From Kiritimatiellales bacterium (GTDB lineage: Bacteria; Verrucomicrobiota; Kiritimatiellia; Kiritimatiellales; Pontiellaceae): a DNA stretch of 9,324 bases. The notes under the pieces are model-generated. The model made no database searches. It had not been told where the DNA came from and saw nothing but the letters and a program-made list of their open reading frames with translations. Of the stretch, positions 1-6,467 are shown piece after piece (position 1 is the first letter of the stretch; each line of letters begins with the position of its first letter). Made by a program: the position numbers and the translations under genes. The stretch lies in the NCBI GenBank assembly GCA_030630445.1, contig DAOVNC010000105.1, positions 1-9,324 of the forward strand. The letters are read 5' to 3'.

Positions 1-480
1 AAGGGCTACATTGATCGGGTGGAGGTTTGTCGGGGGGCTGAACGCATCGCCTCCCATCCCCGGCTCTGGAGCAAGGAGGGCGTGCACTTTGATCCCGTGC
101 ATTATCTCGCCCTGCTCGAACGCAAGCCTGGCGGGTTCGACCATGCCCGCCCGCTTGAGGACTGGAAGCTTCCTTCCTGTCTTCGGGATCTGCGGCGCAG
201 GCTCGAAGCCGAGCTCGCCGGCGAAGGGACCCGGGAGTACATCAAGGTGCTGCGCCTGCTCGAAAAGCATACACCCAAAGAGCTGGCCCGTGCCGTTTAG
301 CAGGGACTGCGCTGCGGAGCCTCATCCAGGGACGCCATCGCCCAGTTCCTCGTGCCTCGCATGGAATGGCGGCACACACGCTTCAGCCTCGACGGGCGGG
401 ACCATCTGCGGCGGGTCAAGGTGGCCGGGGTGGATGTCTCCGATTATAACCGGCTGCTCGGACAGGAGGTGGGCACATGA
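1..480 (+). pseudogene. istA: IstA transposase, C-terminal part, interrupted by in-frame amber codon
   Basis: Frame 1 from the window edge encodes the C-terminal region of an IS21-type DDE transposase, including stretches such as HFDPVHYLALLERKPGGFD and YIKVLRLLEKHTPKELARAV. A TAG stop at 298-300 breaks the frame. The same frame continues for 59 more codons with equally typical IstA tail sequence (RDAIAQFLVPRMEW, FSLDGRDHLRRVKVAG) to the TGA at 478-480. That TGA overlaps the istB start, which is the normal end of istA. A single substitution, probably of CAG or GAG, explains the break. The truncated product would lack about 60 C-terminal residues. Alternatives are a sequencing error or low-level readthrough. 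The N-terminal helix-turn-helix and catalytic DDE residues lie outside the window. Confidence 0.85.
464..471 (+). promoter_or_regulatory. Shine-Dalgarno of istB, inside the istA tail
   Basis: A full AGGAGGTG at 464-471 lies 5 nt before the istB ATG at 477 and sits within the last codons of istA. With the ATGA overlap it suggests that istB can be translated independently as well as by coupling, so the amber codon in istA need not abolish IstB synthesis. Confidence 0.8.
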
Positions 481-1256
481 CTGCCGCATCCTCCAAGGTG
501 CTGTTGGAGCATTATCTCAAAACCCTCAAGCTTCCGAGCATCATGCGGGAGCATCGCAAGATAGCGGCGGTGTGTCAGGCGGAAGGGGCGGACTATTCGA
601 CCTATCTGCTGCGTCTGATCGAACAGGAGATCCACGACCGGGAACAACGGGCGGCCGAACGGCGGCTCAAGTCCGCCCGTTTTCCCGTCGTCAAGACGCT
701 CGACAGCTTCCGCTTCGAGGCTCAGCCCTCGATCAACCAGCCATTGGTGCGGGAGCTCGCCCACGGTGAGTTTATTAAGGAGCGGGAGAACGTGCTGCTC
801 ATCGGCAACAGCGGAACCGGCAAGACCCACATGGCAACGGCCCTGGCCTTTGCCGCCTGCCAGATGGGCTTCAAGATTCGGTTCTTCGGTGTAACCGGCC
901 TGGTTACCCAGTTGCTCGAACGACGGGAGGAGCGGCAGCTTGAGCGGTTCTTCAAGCAACTCGATCGGCTCGATCTACTGGTCCTCGATGAACTCGGATA
1001 TGTGCCCTTTTCCAAAATGGGGGCCGAACTGCTCTTCGAGGTCGTCAGTCGGGCCTACGAGCGCACCAGTTTGATCGTGACCACCAATCTTCCCTTTGAG
1101 TCATGGACGGAGGTGCTCGGTTCCCAGCGCCTCACAGGGGCTCTGCTCGATCGGCTGACCCACCGAGTTCATATCCTGGAAGCCAACGGCGAAAGCTTCA
1201 GGCTGCAGGATTCAATACGCCGCCGAAAACAGCGGCAACCACAGAAGAAATCGTAG
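477..1256 (+). CDS. istB: IstB-like ATP-binding protein (IS21 transposition helper)
   Basis: This 259-residue protein is the AAA+ ATPase partner of the IS21 transposase, which selects target DNA and stimulates IstA-mediated strand transfer. The Walker A motif GNSGTGKT is at residues 110-117, Walker B LLVLDE ends with D171-E172, and TTN at 202-204 is consistent with the sensor-1 segment. The N-terminal ~90 residues are the helical, basic IstB N domain (LLEHYLKTLKLPSI, EQEIHDREQRAAERRLKSARF). The C-terminus (DRLTHRVHILEANGESFRL followed by a Lys/Arg-rich tail) is typical. Length matches the family (about 240-265 residues). The start at 477 is fixed by the strong Shine-Dalgarno and the ATGA overlap with istA. 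It appears intact; the IS would still need IstA supplied from another copy. Confidence 0.95.
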   Translation: MTAASSKVLLEHYLKTLKLPSIMREHRKIAAVCQAEGADYSTYLLRLIEQEIHDREQRAAERRLKSARFPVVKTLDSFRFEAQPSINQPLVRELAHGEFIKERENVLLIGNSGTGKTHMATALAFAACQMGFKIRFFGVTGLVTQLLERREERQLERFFKQLDRLDLLVLDELGYVPFSKMGAELLFEVVSRAYERTSLIVTTNLPFESWTEVLGSQRLTGALLDRLTHRVHILEANGESFRLQDSIRRRKQRQPQKKS

Positions 1257-1303
1257 GAAAAATTGACACTCGCAAGGATGCGGGGTAATTAATGGGAAAG
1301 TGT

Positions 1304-1350
1304 TGCACTTTTGGGCCGCCGCCCGATGCACTTTTCAACCGACGTTTACA
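1304..1350 (+). repeat. IS21 right-end terminal repeats
   Basis: Two direct copies of TGCACTTTT (1304-1312 and 1327-1335), each preceded by a purine/T-rich base and followed by a C/G-rich segment, lie just downstream of istB. They are followed by GACGTTTACA ending at 1350. On the other strand this reads TGTAAACGTC, a plausible IS terminus starting with TGT. These fit the repeated transposase-binding boxes of IS21 ends. The mirror-image left end is outside the window, so the boundary cannot be confirmed here. Confidence 0.65.
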
Positions 1351-1393
1351 TTTCGGGGCCATTGCGGCAAGGGGCACGGTTTTTCCCCAATCT

Positions 1394-1410
1394 CGAAGAG
1401 TCATTCTTCG
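1394..1410 (+). repeat. Small hairpin in the leader of the PIG-L gene
   Basis: CGAAGA (1394-1399) pairs with TCTTCG (1405-1410) around a 5-nt loop, about 30 nt upstream of the predicted start codon. No T-tract follows, so it is not an intrinsic terminator. It could be a leader structure or chance. Confidence 0.3.
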
Positions 1411-1441
1411 TTAACTGGCAGGGTCGTTGAAGATAAATTTA

Positions 1442-3784
1442 ATGGGAATGGTAAAAATGAGATACCTGATTCTTTCAACGTTGATTGCTGCCATGTTGGC
1501 TGTTGAGGCCAATGCTGCACCGATTACGAATGGCGACTGGGATTCCACCCTCAACCTGAACTGGAGCAGCGATAAGGCTGAGGACACCCAGGCGGATCTG
1601 AACGGATGGTTCTCTTCTGCGAGGGATGCCCTTTCTAATGGAGCCTATGTTGAACCCATCACCGGATACGGGTCGGGTGCCGTTGCCGCTCTAAAGGCAA
1701 CTTCCATTTCCAACTATTTCCAGCAAACGCTGGCTGGTGTTGATGCTGGTATTGGCGAAATCACCGTGAATTATGACGGAGGGATCCGCTATCACTCCTC
1801 CTACAGCACGACCGCTCGCAATATCCACCTTCGGGTATCGCTTTGGGATGCCACAGACAATACCGAGTTGGCCGGGGTGGATACAGTTACCGCCTTTTCT
1901 TCCTCCGCAACATCCTTGAGTACGTGTTCGCATGTTCTCTCGTATGATGCAACGGGGCTTGCGGGCCACTCTTTGGCGGTGCGATTCGAAAATACCACCC
2001 CCCAGGCGACCGGATACGACAACGGCAGTACGGTGCTGTTCGACGATGTTGCCATTGAAGCATTGCTTCCAAGCGACACACCGCCAACGATTACCACCCC
2101 TCCCCAGAGCGCAACCGCCGTCGAGGCGGGAACGCACACGTTCCTTGTTTTGGCCAATGGCAGCCAACCCATGGTTTATCAGTGGAGAAAAGGCGGCACT
2201 AATTTGGTCAACGAGATCTCCTCCAGCCTCACATTGACAAATCTAACCCTGTCGGATGAAGGAGACTATTCCGTGGTGGTGAACAACTCCTTCGGAAGTG
2301 CCACCAGCAGTGTGGCCACATTGACGGTCGTTGAGTTCGACAGCGATAACGATGGTCTGCCGACCGACTGGGAGATCGCCAACGGGCTGGATCCCCTTGA
2401 CGATGGCTCGGTTGATCCCGACAACGGAGCCAGAGGGGATCCCGATGGGGATGGGCTACCCAATGACGAAGAATACTTCATGAATAGCGACCCGCAAGTC
2501 AACGAGTCCGGAAAACCGTGGCAAGCTCGACCGGAAAAAGCCCAGTTGATGATCATCAGCGCCCATCCGGACGACGAAAGCATCTTCTTCGGCGGGGCAT
2601 ATCCCTACTACACGCAGGTGCGCCAACTCCCTACCGTAGGCATCTCGATGACTAGCGGCGATTGGAACCGGGTGCCGGAGATCCGCGAAGCCGAGTTCCG
2701 CAACGCCACATGGGCCTACGGCCTGCGCAACCAGCCAATCTTTCCGCGCTTCAAGGACTACCCAACATCGACCCTCGACCAAACCTGGGACGTGTGGGCC
2801 GACGGCATTCTCGGCGACGGTTCGGATGTCGAGGCGGGCAAGGAGAAGGCGACCCGTGCGCTCGCCAAATGGATCCGCCGCTACCAGCCCGAAGTCGTTC
2901 TTACCCACGATTTCGACGGCGAATATGGACACAAGAACCATCAAGCGACCGCATGGGCAACCACCTGGGCTGTCGATATGGCTGCCGACCCTGCCGTCGA
3001 TCTCGACGAACTACCCGTCTGGCAGGTCAAAAAGCTCTACATCCACAACTACGACCCCGCCTCGCCCAACGGAACCGATCCGCTCTTCCACGAGCACTGG
3101 CAAGACATAAGCATCGATTCCGACGGCAACGGTACTCCCGACCAGACCCCGATCGATACAGCCAACGTTGGCTCCGACTTCCACGTTAGTCAAGGGCGCC
3201 CAAACGTCTCCACCTGCTATGCCAGCGGCGAGACCAGTTCAAGTTGGGAACCCTACCCCTGCGAATGGTGGGGTCTTTATTCCAGCACCGTCGGCGACGA
3301 CACCGTCGAACCCGATTTTACCGGCCCCAATGCCAACAACAACCCAGTCACCTATTCCGGCTGGGCGCTGGGCGATTTCTTCGAGCATCTCACCACCTAC
3401 CCCGACAGCGACTACGACCTATTGTCGGATCCGTGGGAACTTGCCCACTTCGCCGACCTCGCCGCCGCCGATCCAAACGCCGACGACGATGGCGATGGCC
3501 ACGACAACAACTATGAATTCATCACCGGCCTCGACCCGCAGGTTCCAGATCAACTCGACATGCAGCTCGCCTCCGCCACCCATACGGTCGAATTCACCCT
3601 GCCGGACGCCACCGGCCCCGGATACGAGGGCCTAGCGCGCCGCTACCAGCTTAAATACTCCGCCGATCTAGCCGATTGGAACACAGTCGTGGCCGAGGGT
3701 ATTTCCGATGGAACACCGATAACCTATCCTATTCCAGACGGTTTGCAGAAAGGGTTCTACCGACTCTATATCACTCTGGAATGA
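1442..3784 (+). CDS. Secreted multidomain PIG-L/LmbE-family deacetylase with Ig-like and thrombospondin type 3 repeats
   Basis: About 780 residues. A signal peptide (basic MVKMRY, hydrophobic LILSTLIAAMLAV, cleavage after ANA, residue 25) directs export. Residues 26 to about 212 form a module closely related to the small PEP-CTERM protein at 5201. Residues 214-297 are an Ig-like domain (YQWRKGG, LSDEGDYSVVVNN). Residues 299-355 carry thrombospondin-type-3 calcium motifs (DSDNDGLPTDWE, DPDGDGLPNDEE). Residues 366 to about 560 are the PIG-L/LmbE zinc deacetylase fold, with HPDDE at 375-379 (metal ligands and catalytic Asp) and the second histidine motif GHKNH at 496-500. A second calcium-type stretch (DSDYDLLSDPWE, DDDGDGHDN) covers 655-699. 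The tail has the W...GFYRLYI pattern. Family members hydrolyse N-acetyl groups, typically of GlcNAc derivatives; the substrate here is unknown. It has no PEP-CTERM or other obvious anchor. Start is uncertain: TTG 1427, ATG 1442, 1448 and 1457 are in frame. I chose 1442 for the GAAGA 8 nt upstream. Confidence 0.88.
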   Translation: MGMVKMRYLILSTLIAAMLAVEANAAPITNGDWDSTLNLNWSSDKAEDTQADLNGWFSSARDALSNGAYVEPITGYGSGAVAALKATSISNYFQQTLAGVDAGIGEITVNYDGGIRYHSSYSTTARNIHLRVSLWDATDNTELAGVDTVTAFSSSATSLSTCSHVLSYDATGLAGHSLAVRFENTTPQATGYDNGSTVLFDDVAIEALLPSDTPPTITTPPQSATAVEAGTHTFLVLANGSQPMVYQWRKGGTNLVNEISSSLTLTNLTLSDEGDYSVVVNNSFGSATSSVATLTVVEFDSDNDGLPTDWEIANGLDPLDDGSVDPDNGARGDPDGDGLPNDEEYFMNSDPQVNESGKPWQARPEKAQLMIISAHPDDESIFFGGAYPYYTQVRQLPTVGISMTSGDWNRVPEIREAEFRNATWAYGLRNQPIFPRFKDYPTSTLDQTWDVWADGILGDGSDVEAGKEKATRALAKWIRRYQPEVVLTHDFDGEYGHKNHQATAWATTWAVDMAADPAVDLDELPVWQVKKLYIHNYDPASPNGTDPLFHEHWQDISIDSDGNGTPDQTPIDTANVGSDFHVSQGRPNVSTCYASGETSSSWEPYPCEWWGLYSSTVGDDTVEPDFTGPNANNNPVTYSGWALGDFFEHLTTYPDSDYDLLSDPWELAHFADLAAADPNADDDGDGHDNNYEFITGLDPQVPDQLDMQLASATHTVEFTLPDATGPGYEGLARRYQLKYSADLADWNTVVAEGISDGTPITYPIPDGLQKGFYRLYITLE

Positions 3785-3920
3785 TCAGACCACGTCTAGG
3801 CTCCATAAACGCATGGATCTAGAAAAGCCATTCATCACGAAATGTTTCTTCGAATTTGCACCCATGGGAGTTCATCTACGGTTATCAACTGTGTTTTGGG
3901 TTTAAGAAAAAGAGTGGAGA

Positions 3921-5051
3921 ATGGATATGGATAAGAAACTACCGAAGGAACCGAACAAGACCGAGGCGCGGTTGATGTCGCTGGATGCCCTGCGTGGATT
4001 CGATATGCTCTGGATTATCGGCGGAGGCCAGCTAATCCAAACCCTCGCCGGCCTATCCAGTTGGAGTTGGATCAACGCTCTTGGTAAACAAATGCACCAT
4101 GTCAACTGGGAAGGGTTCCGTTTCTATGATTTGATTTTCCCCTTGTTCATGTTTATCGCCGGGGTCTCCACGACCTATGCAATCCTGGGGAAACGGGAGA
4201 AAGGCGTATCCAAAAAACGCCTTGCATGGGGAATCCTTCGGCGAGTTGCAACCTTGGTTGTTCTGGGCATGGTCTACAACGGCTTGCTTAATTTTGATTT
4301 CGCCAACCTTCGAGTGGCAAGCGTATTAGGCCAGATAGGAATTGCCTACGGCATCGCGGCGACAGTGGTTCTGTTTTCACGGACACCACGAACACCGTTG
4401 TTATGGTGTATTGGCATCATGATAATATATGCTGTGATTCAACTGTGGGTTCCCGTTCCGGAACACGGCGCTGGCGTGCTGACTGCGGAAGGAAGCATTA
4501 ATGGCTATATCGACCGCCTGCTCCTGCCCGGGCGAATGCACCAACGAACCTTCGATCCCGAGGGATTGCTCTGCATTGTTTCCGCATCCGCCATCGTACT
4601 GCTCGGAACACTGTCCGGGTTTCTGCTGAGAAGCAAACGATATGGTGGCTACCGGAAGGTGGCCGTATTGGCAGGAACAGGAGTGTGTCTTATCCTGCTG
4701 GGGCTTGTCATTTCGCCATTCTACCCTCCGATCAAAAAGGTGTGGACAACGACGTTCAACCTGCTTGCCGGAGGAACCAGCATGTTGCTTCTTTCCGCGT
4801 TCTATTTGGTGATCGATCTCTGGAAGCTCCGCCGATGGAGCTTCTTCTTCCGCGTCATTGGATTAAACTCAATCACCATCTACCTCGCCGTTAAAATGAT
4901 CCATTTCAACTACACGTCCCGGTTTCTTTTTTCCGGAATATCCGGTTGGTGCGGTTCATGCGGCCCTGCCGTTCTTATTGCCGGGACACTCGCATTGGAA
5001 TGGGTGTTTCTTTGGGCGTTGTACAAAAAAAAGATTTTCCTGAAGGTCTAG
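3921..5051 (+). CDS. Membrane acyltransferase of the heparan-alpha-glucosaminide N-acetyltransferase-like (HGSNAT/DUF5009) family
   Basis: This 376-residue integral membrane protein has about ten hydrophobic segments. The family hallmarks are SLDALRGFDM (residues 20-29) leading into the first membrane helix, then MHHVNWEGFRFYDLIFPLF beginning at M58. In the latter, H60 in the H-x-x-W pattern matches the position of the catalytic histidine proposed for human HGSNAT. Later come RVASVLGQIGIAYG, FDPEGLL, IKKVWTTTFNL and GLNSITIYL, all typical blocks. The human relative moves acetyl from cytosolic acetyl-CoA across the membrane to the amino group of terminal glucosamine; bacterial members (also called NagX-like) are little studied. 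It lies 136 bp after the PIG-L gene on the same strand, which suggests a shared amino-sugar theme. Start: GGAG at 3915-3918 is only 2 nt from ATG 3921 but 8 nt from the in-frame ATG 3927, so 3927 may be the true start. The substrate is not shown by the sequence. Confidence 0.88.
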   Translation: MDMDKKLPKEPNKTEARLMSLDALRGFDMLWIIGGGQLIQTLAGLSSWSWINALGKQMHHVNWEGFRFYDLIFPLFMFIAGVSTTYAILGKREKGVSKKRLAWGILRRVATLVVLGMVYNGLLNFDFANLRVASVLGQIGIAYGIAATVVLFSRTPRTPLLWCIGIMIIYAVIQLWVPVPEHGAGVLTAEGSINGYIDRLLLPGRMHQRTFDPEGLLCIVSASAIVLLGTLSGFLLRSKRYGGYRKVAVLAGTGVCLILLGLVISPFYPPIKKVWTTTFNLLAGGTSMLLLSAFYLVIDLWKLRRWSFFFRVIGLNSITIYLAVKMIHFNYTSRFLFSGISGWCGSCGPAVLIAGTLALEWVFLWALYKKKIFLKV

Positions 5052-5185
5052 CCACTTGTTGGCAGCTAAAGCGCAGGAAAATCAAACACATCACCGGTAT
5101 GGCTAAATGACCATATTGCGTAATTGGGGGGTTTTTGATCAACTACACCCGTCGTTAGGAAAGCGAACTAAGTTAAACAAAAAAT

Positions 5186-5193
5186 AAGGAGAG
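5186..5193 (+). promoter_or_regulatory. Strong Shine-Dalgarno of the PEP-CTERM gene
   Basis: AAGGAGAG at 5186-5193 is 7 nt from ATG 5201 and lies in an A-rich leader. It is much stronger than the site before the paralogous PIG-L gene, suggesting the small anchored protein is made in larger amounts. Confidence 0.8.
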
Positions 5194-5200
5194 TTAAATT

Positions 5201-5884
5201 ATGAAAAAAAACATGTACATTGCGGTATTCACGGCAGCCATGGTGGTCGGAGCTAACGCGGCATTAATCACGAATGGCGACTGGGATTCCACCCTCAATC
5301 TGAACTGGGCCAGCCCCAATAGCGTGGACACCCAGGCTGATTTGAACGGATGGTTCTCTTCTGCGAAGGCGATGGGTGATATCCATGGAGCCTATATTGA
5401 GCCTATCACCGGTTATGGTTCGGGTGCAGTCGGTGCCTTGAAGGCAACCAACTACGAGAATTATTTCCAGCAAACGCTTACCGGCGTTGATGCTGGTATT
5501 GGTGAAATTACCGTTAATTATGACAGCGGAATTCGTTATCATTCCTCGTACAGTACTACTCCACGCGATCTTACCCTCCGGGCGTCGCTTTGGGACACGA
5601 CGACCAATACCGAATTGGCAGGAAGCGATGTCGTTACGGCGTATTCAGCAACTGAAACTTCGCTGCATGCGCAGTCGCACGTCCTGACGTACGATGCCAC
5701 GGGGCTTGACGGCAACACCTTGGCGGTGCGGTTTACAAATACCACCCCTGAAGCAAACGCATACAACAATAGCAGTACCGTGCTGTTCGACAATGTCAAC
5801 GTTATCCCGGAACCAGCTACCTTAGGCATGGTTGGACTGTTTGGTGCCGGACTGTTTATTGTGCGGCGCAAATTGTCAATGTAA
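5201..5884 (+). CDS. PEP-CTERM sorting-domain surface protein, paralogue of the PIG-L protein N-terminal module
   Basis: This 227-residue exported protein starts with a signal peptide (MKKNMYIAVFTAAMVVGANA, cleavage after residue 20). The body (ITNGDWDSTLNLNW..., ending STVLFDNV) aligns over its whole length with residues 26-212 of the protein at 1442, roughly 70-75% identical by eye. The C-terminus is a classic PEP-CTERM signal: a PEP motif in VIPEPATLG, a short hydrophobic helix, and a basic tail IVRRKLSM. Such proteins are recognised by an exosortase and processed during export to the surface or matrix; no exosortase gene is in this window. The body has an all-beta look and could be a carbohydrate-binding jelly-roll, but I do not recognise a named domain. 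Start is set by a strong Shine-Dalgarno. A terminator follows at 5915, so this gene probably ends the transcription unit. Confidence 0.88.
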   Translation: MKKNMYIAVFTAAMVVGANAALITNGDWDSTLNLNWASPNSVDTQADLNGWFSSAKAMGDIHGAYIEPITGYGSGAVGALKATNYENYFQQTLTGVDAGIGEITVNYDSGIRYHSSYSTTPRDLTLRASLWDTTTNTELAGSDVVTAYSATETSLHAQSHVLTYDATGLDGNTLAVRFTNTTPEANAYNNSSTVLFDNVNVIPEPATLGMVGLFGAGLFIVRRKLSM

Positions 5885-5914
5885 GTCCTTTTGTAGAAAG
5901 AGCTTTCCTAAGAG

Positions 5915-5947
5915 ACCTGCTTATCCTTTTTGGGTAGGCAGGTTTTT
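5915..5947 (+). terminator. Rho-independent terminator after the PEP-CTERM gene
   Basis: ACCTGCTTATCC (5915-5926) pairs with GGGTAGGCAGGT (5932-5943) over 12 positions with two G-U wobbles. The loop is five T, and a T-run to 5947 follows at once. It lies 30 nt after the stop codon and has all the parts of an intrinsic terminator. Confidence 0.9.
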
Positions 5948-5951
5948 GTTC

Positions 5952-6206
5952 ATGGGCTGCGTGGTGGAAATTGGTGGATCCAACATAGTCGAATATGTCT
6001 ACCGTCGCCGTACCGATGACGCGACTCTGGACTATGGCCAGGTACTGAACACGAATCTGCTCACCGCCCCATGGATCAACGTCGGCCACACCTATGAAAT
6101 CGCACCGACCGGTTCCAGCGGGGATCCGAACATCGAATCGGTCACCAACCATGTTCCGATCACCGAACCACGCGGGTTTTTTGGATTGGAAGTCATCGAC
6201 AACTAA
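5952..6206 (+). pseudogene. Orphan C-terminal fragment of a secreted PVC-type protein
   Basis: An 84-codon reading frame begins directly after the terminator and ends with TAA at 6204-6206. From NIVEYVYRRRTDDATLDYGQ onward it resembles the C-terminal module seen on many secreted hydrolases and sulfatase-linked proteins of Kiritimatiellota/Verrucomicrobiota: a tyrosine-rich start, an 'NLLTAPWINVG' strand, 'ESVTNHVPI', and a final 'GFFGLEVI'. It has no signal peptide, no Shine-Dalgarno and no catalytic domain, so it looks like the stranded tail of a gene whose 5' part was deleted. The upstream junction falls near 5950. It could instead be a tiny expressed protein, but nothing supports that. Homology is from pattern memory, not a search. 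Confidence 0.55.
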
Positions 6207-6454
6207 ACCTTCCAACGCCTGGAACCTCTAAACACGGCGGGCATAGTGGTGCGCGTTCAACGCTCCCGCCCGGCGCATTCATCATTCTCGACCTCGTCCC
6301 CGCTAGCATGAACACCATGGAATGCACAAGGCAATGGGCAGTTTTCCCGCAGCCAACTTCTTAACAAACCCTTATTCACATTCTGAATTTTGTGGGTGGT
6401 GCGTGGTTTATGCAGTATAAGTTCTTTTTTAACAAATAGCGGCAGTCGACTGCT

Positions 6455-6460
6455 AAGGGG
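6455..6460 (+). promoter_or_regulatory. Ribosome binding site that sets the SUMF1-protein start
   Basis: AAGGGG at 6455-6460 is 7 nt before ATG 6468. The frame is open back to an ATG at 6390, but that longer version has no ribosome site and would place 26 non-signal residues before a perfect signal peptide. The site therefore decides in favour of 6468. Confidence 0.75.
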
Positions 6461-6467
6461 AAATTGG

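Larger units (their letters stand above)
1..1350 (+). mobile_element. IS21-family insertion sequence, right part (left end outside window)
   Basis: The 3' part of istA, the whole istB and a candidate right end are present, in the order and orientation normal for IS21-family elements. The two genes overlap by the four bases ATGA at 477-480, also typical. Downstream of istB two copies of TGCACTTTT lie at 1304-1312 and 1327-1335, 23 bp apart, and the sequence then runs to GACGTTTACA ending at 1350. IS21 elements usually carry repeated terminal boxes and end in ...CA-3', so I place the right boundary at about 1350. The left end and any target-site duplication are not visible. The element is probably not autonomously active because istA is interrupted by a stop codon. 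Family assignment is secure; the exact boundary is inferred. Confidence 0.85.

Noticed and set aside
11..769. Long plus-strand open frame of 252 codons overlapping istA and istB
   Set aside because: It is a shadow of the two IS genes in another frame. Its Pro/Ser/Gly-rich product has no domain, and the real frames show clear IstA and IstB motifs.
2456..2944. Minus-strand open frame opposite the PIG-L domain
   Set aside because: It lies entirely across the HPDDE-containing coding sequence, has no ribosome site, and reflects codon bias of the plus-strand gene.
6390..6467. Upstream extension of the SUMF1 gene to the ATG at 6390
   Set aside because: The extra 26 residues precede a perfect signal peptide and lack a ribosome site, while AAGGGG fits the ATG at 6468.
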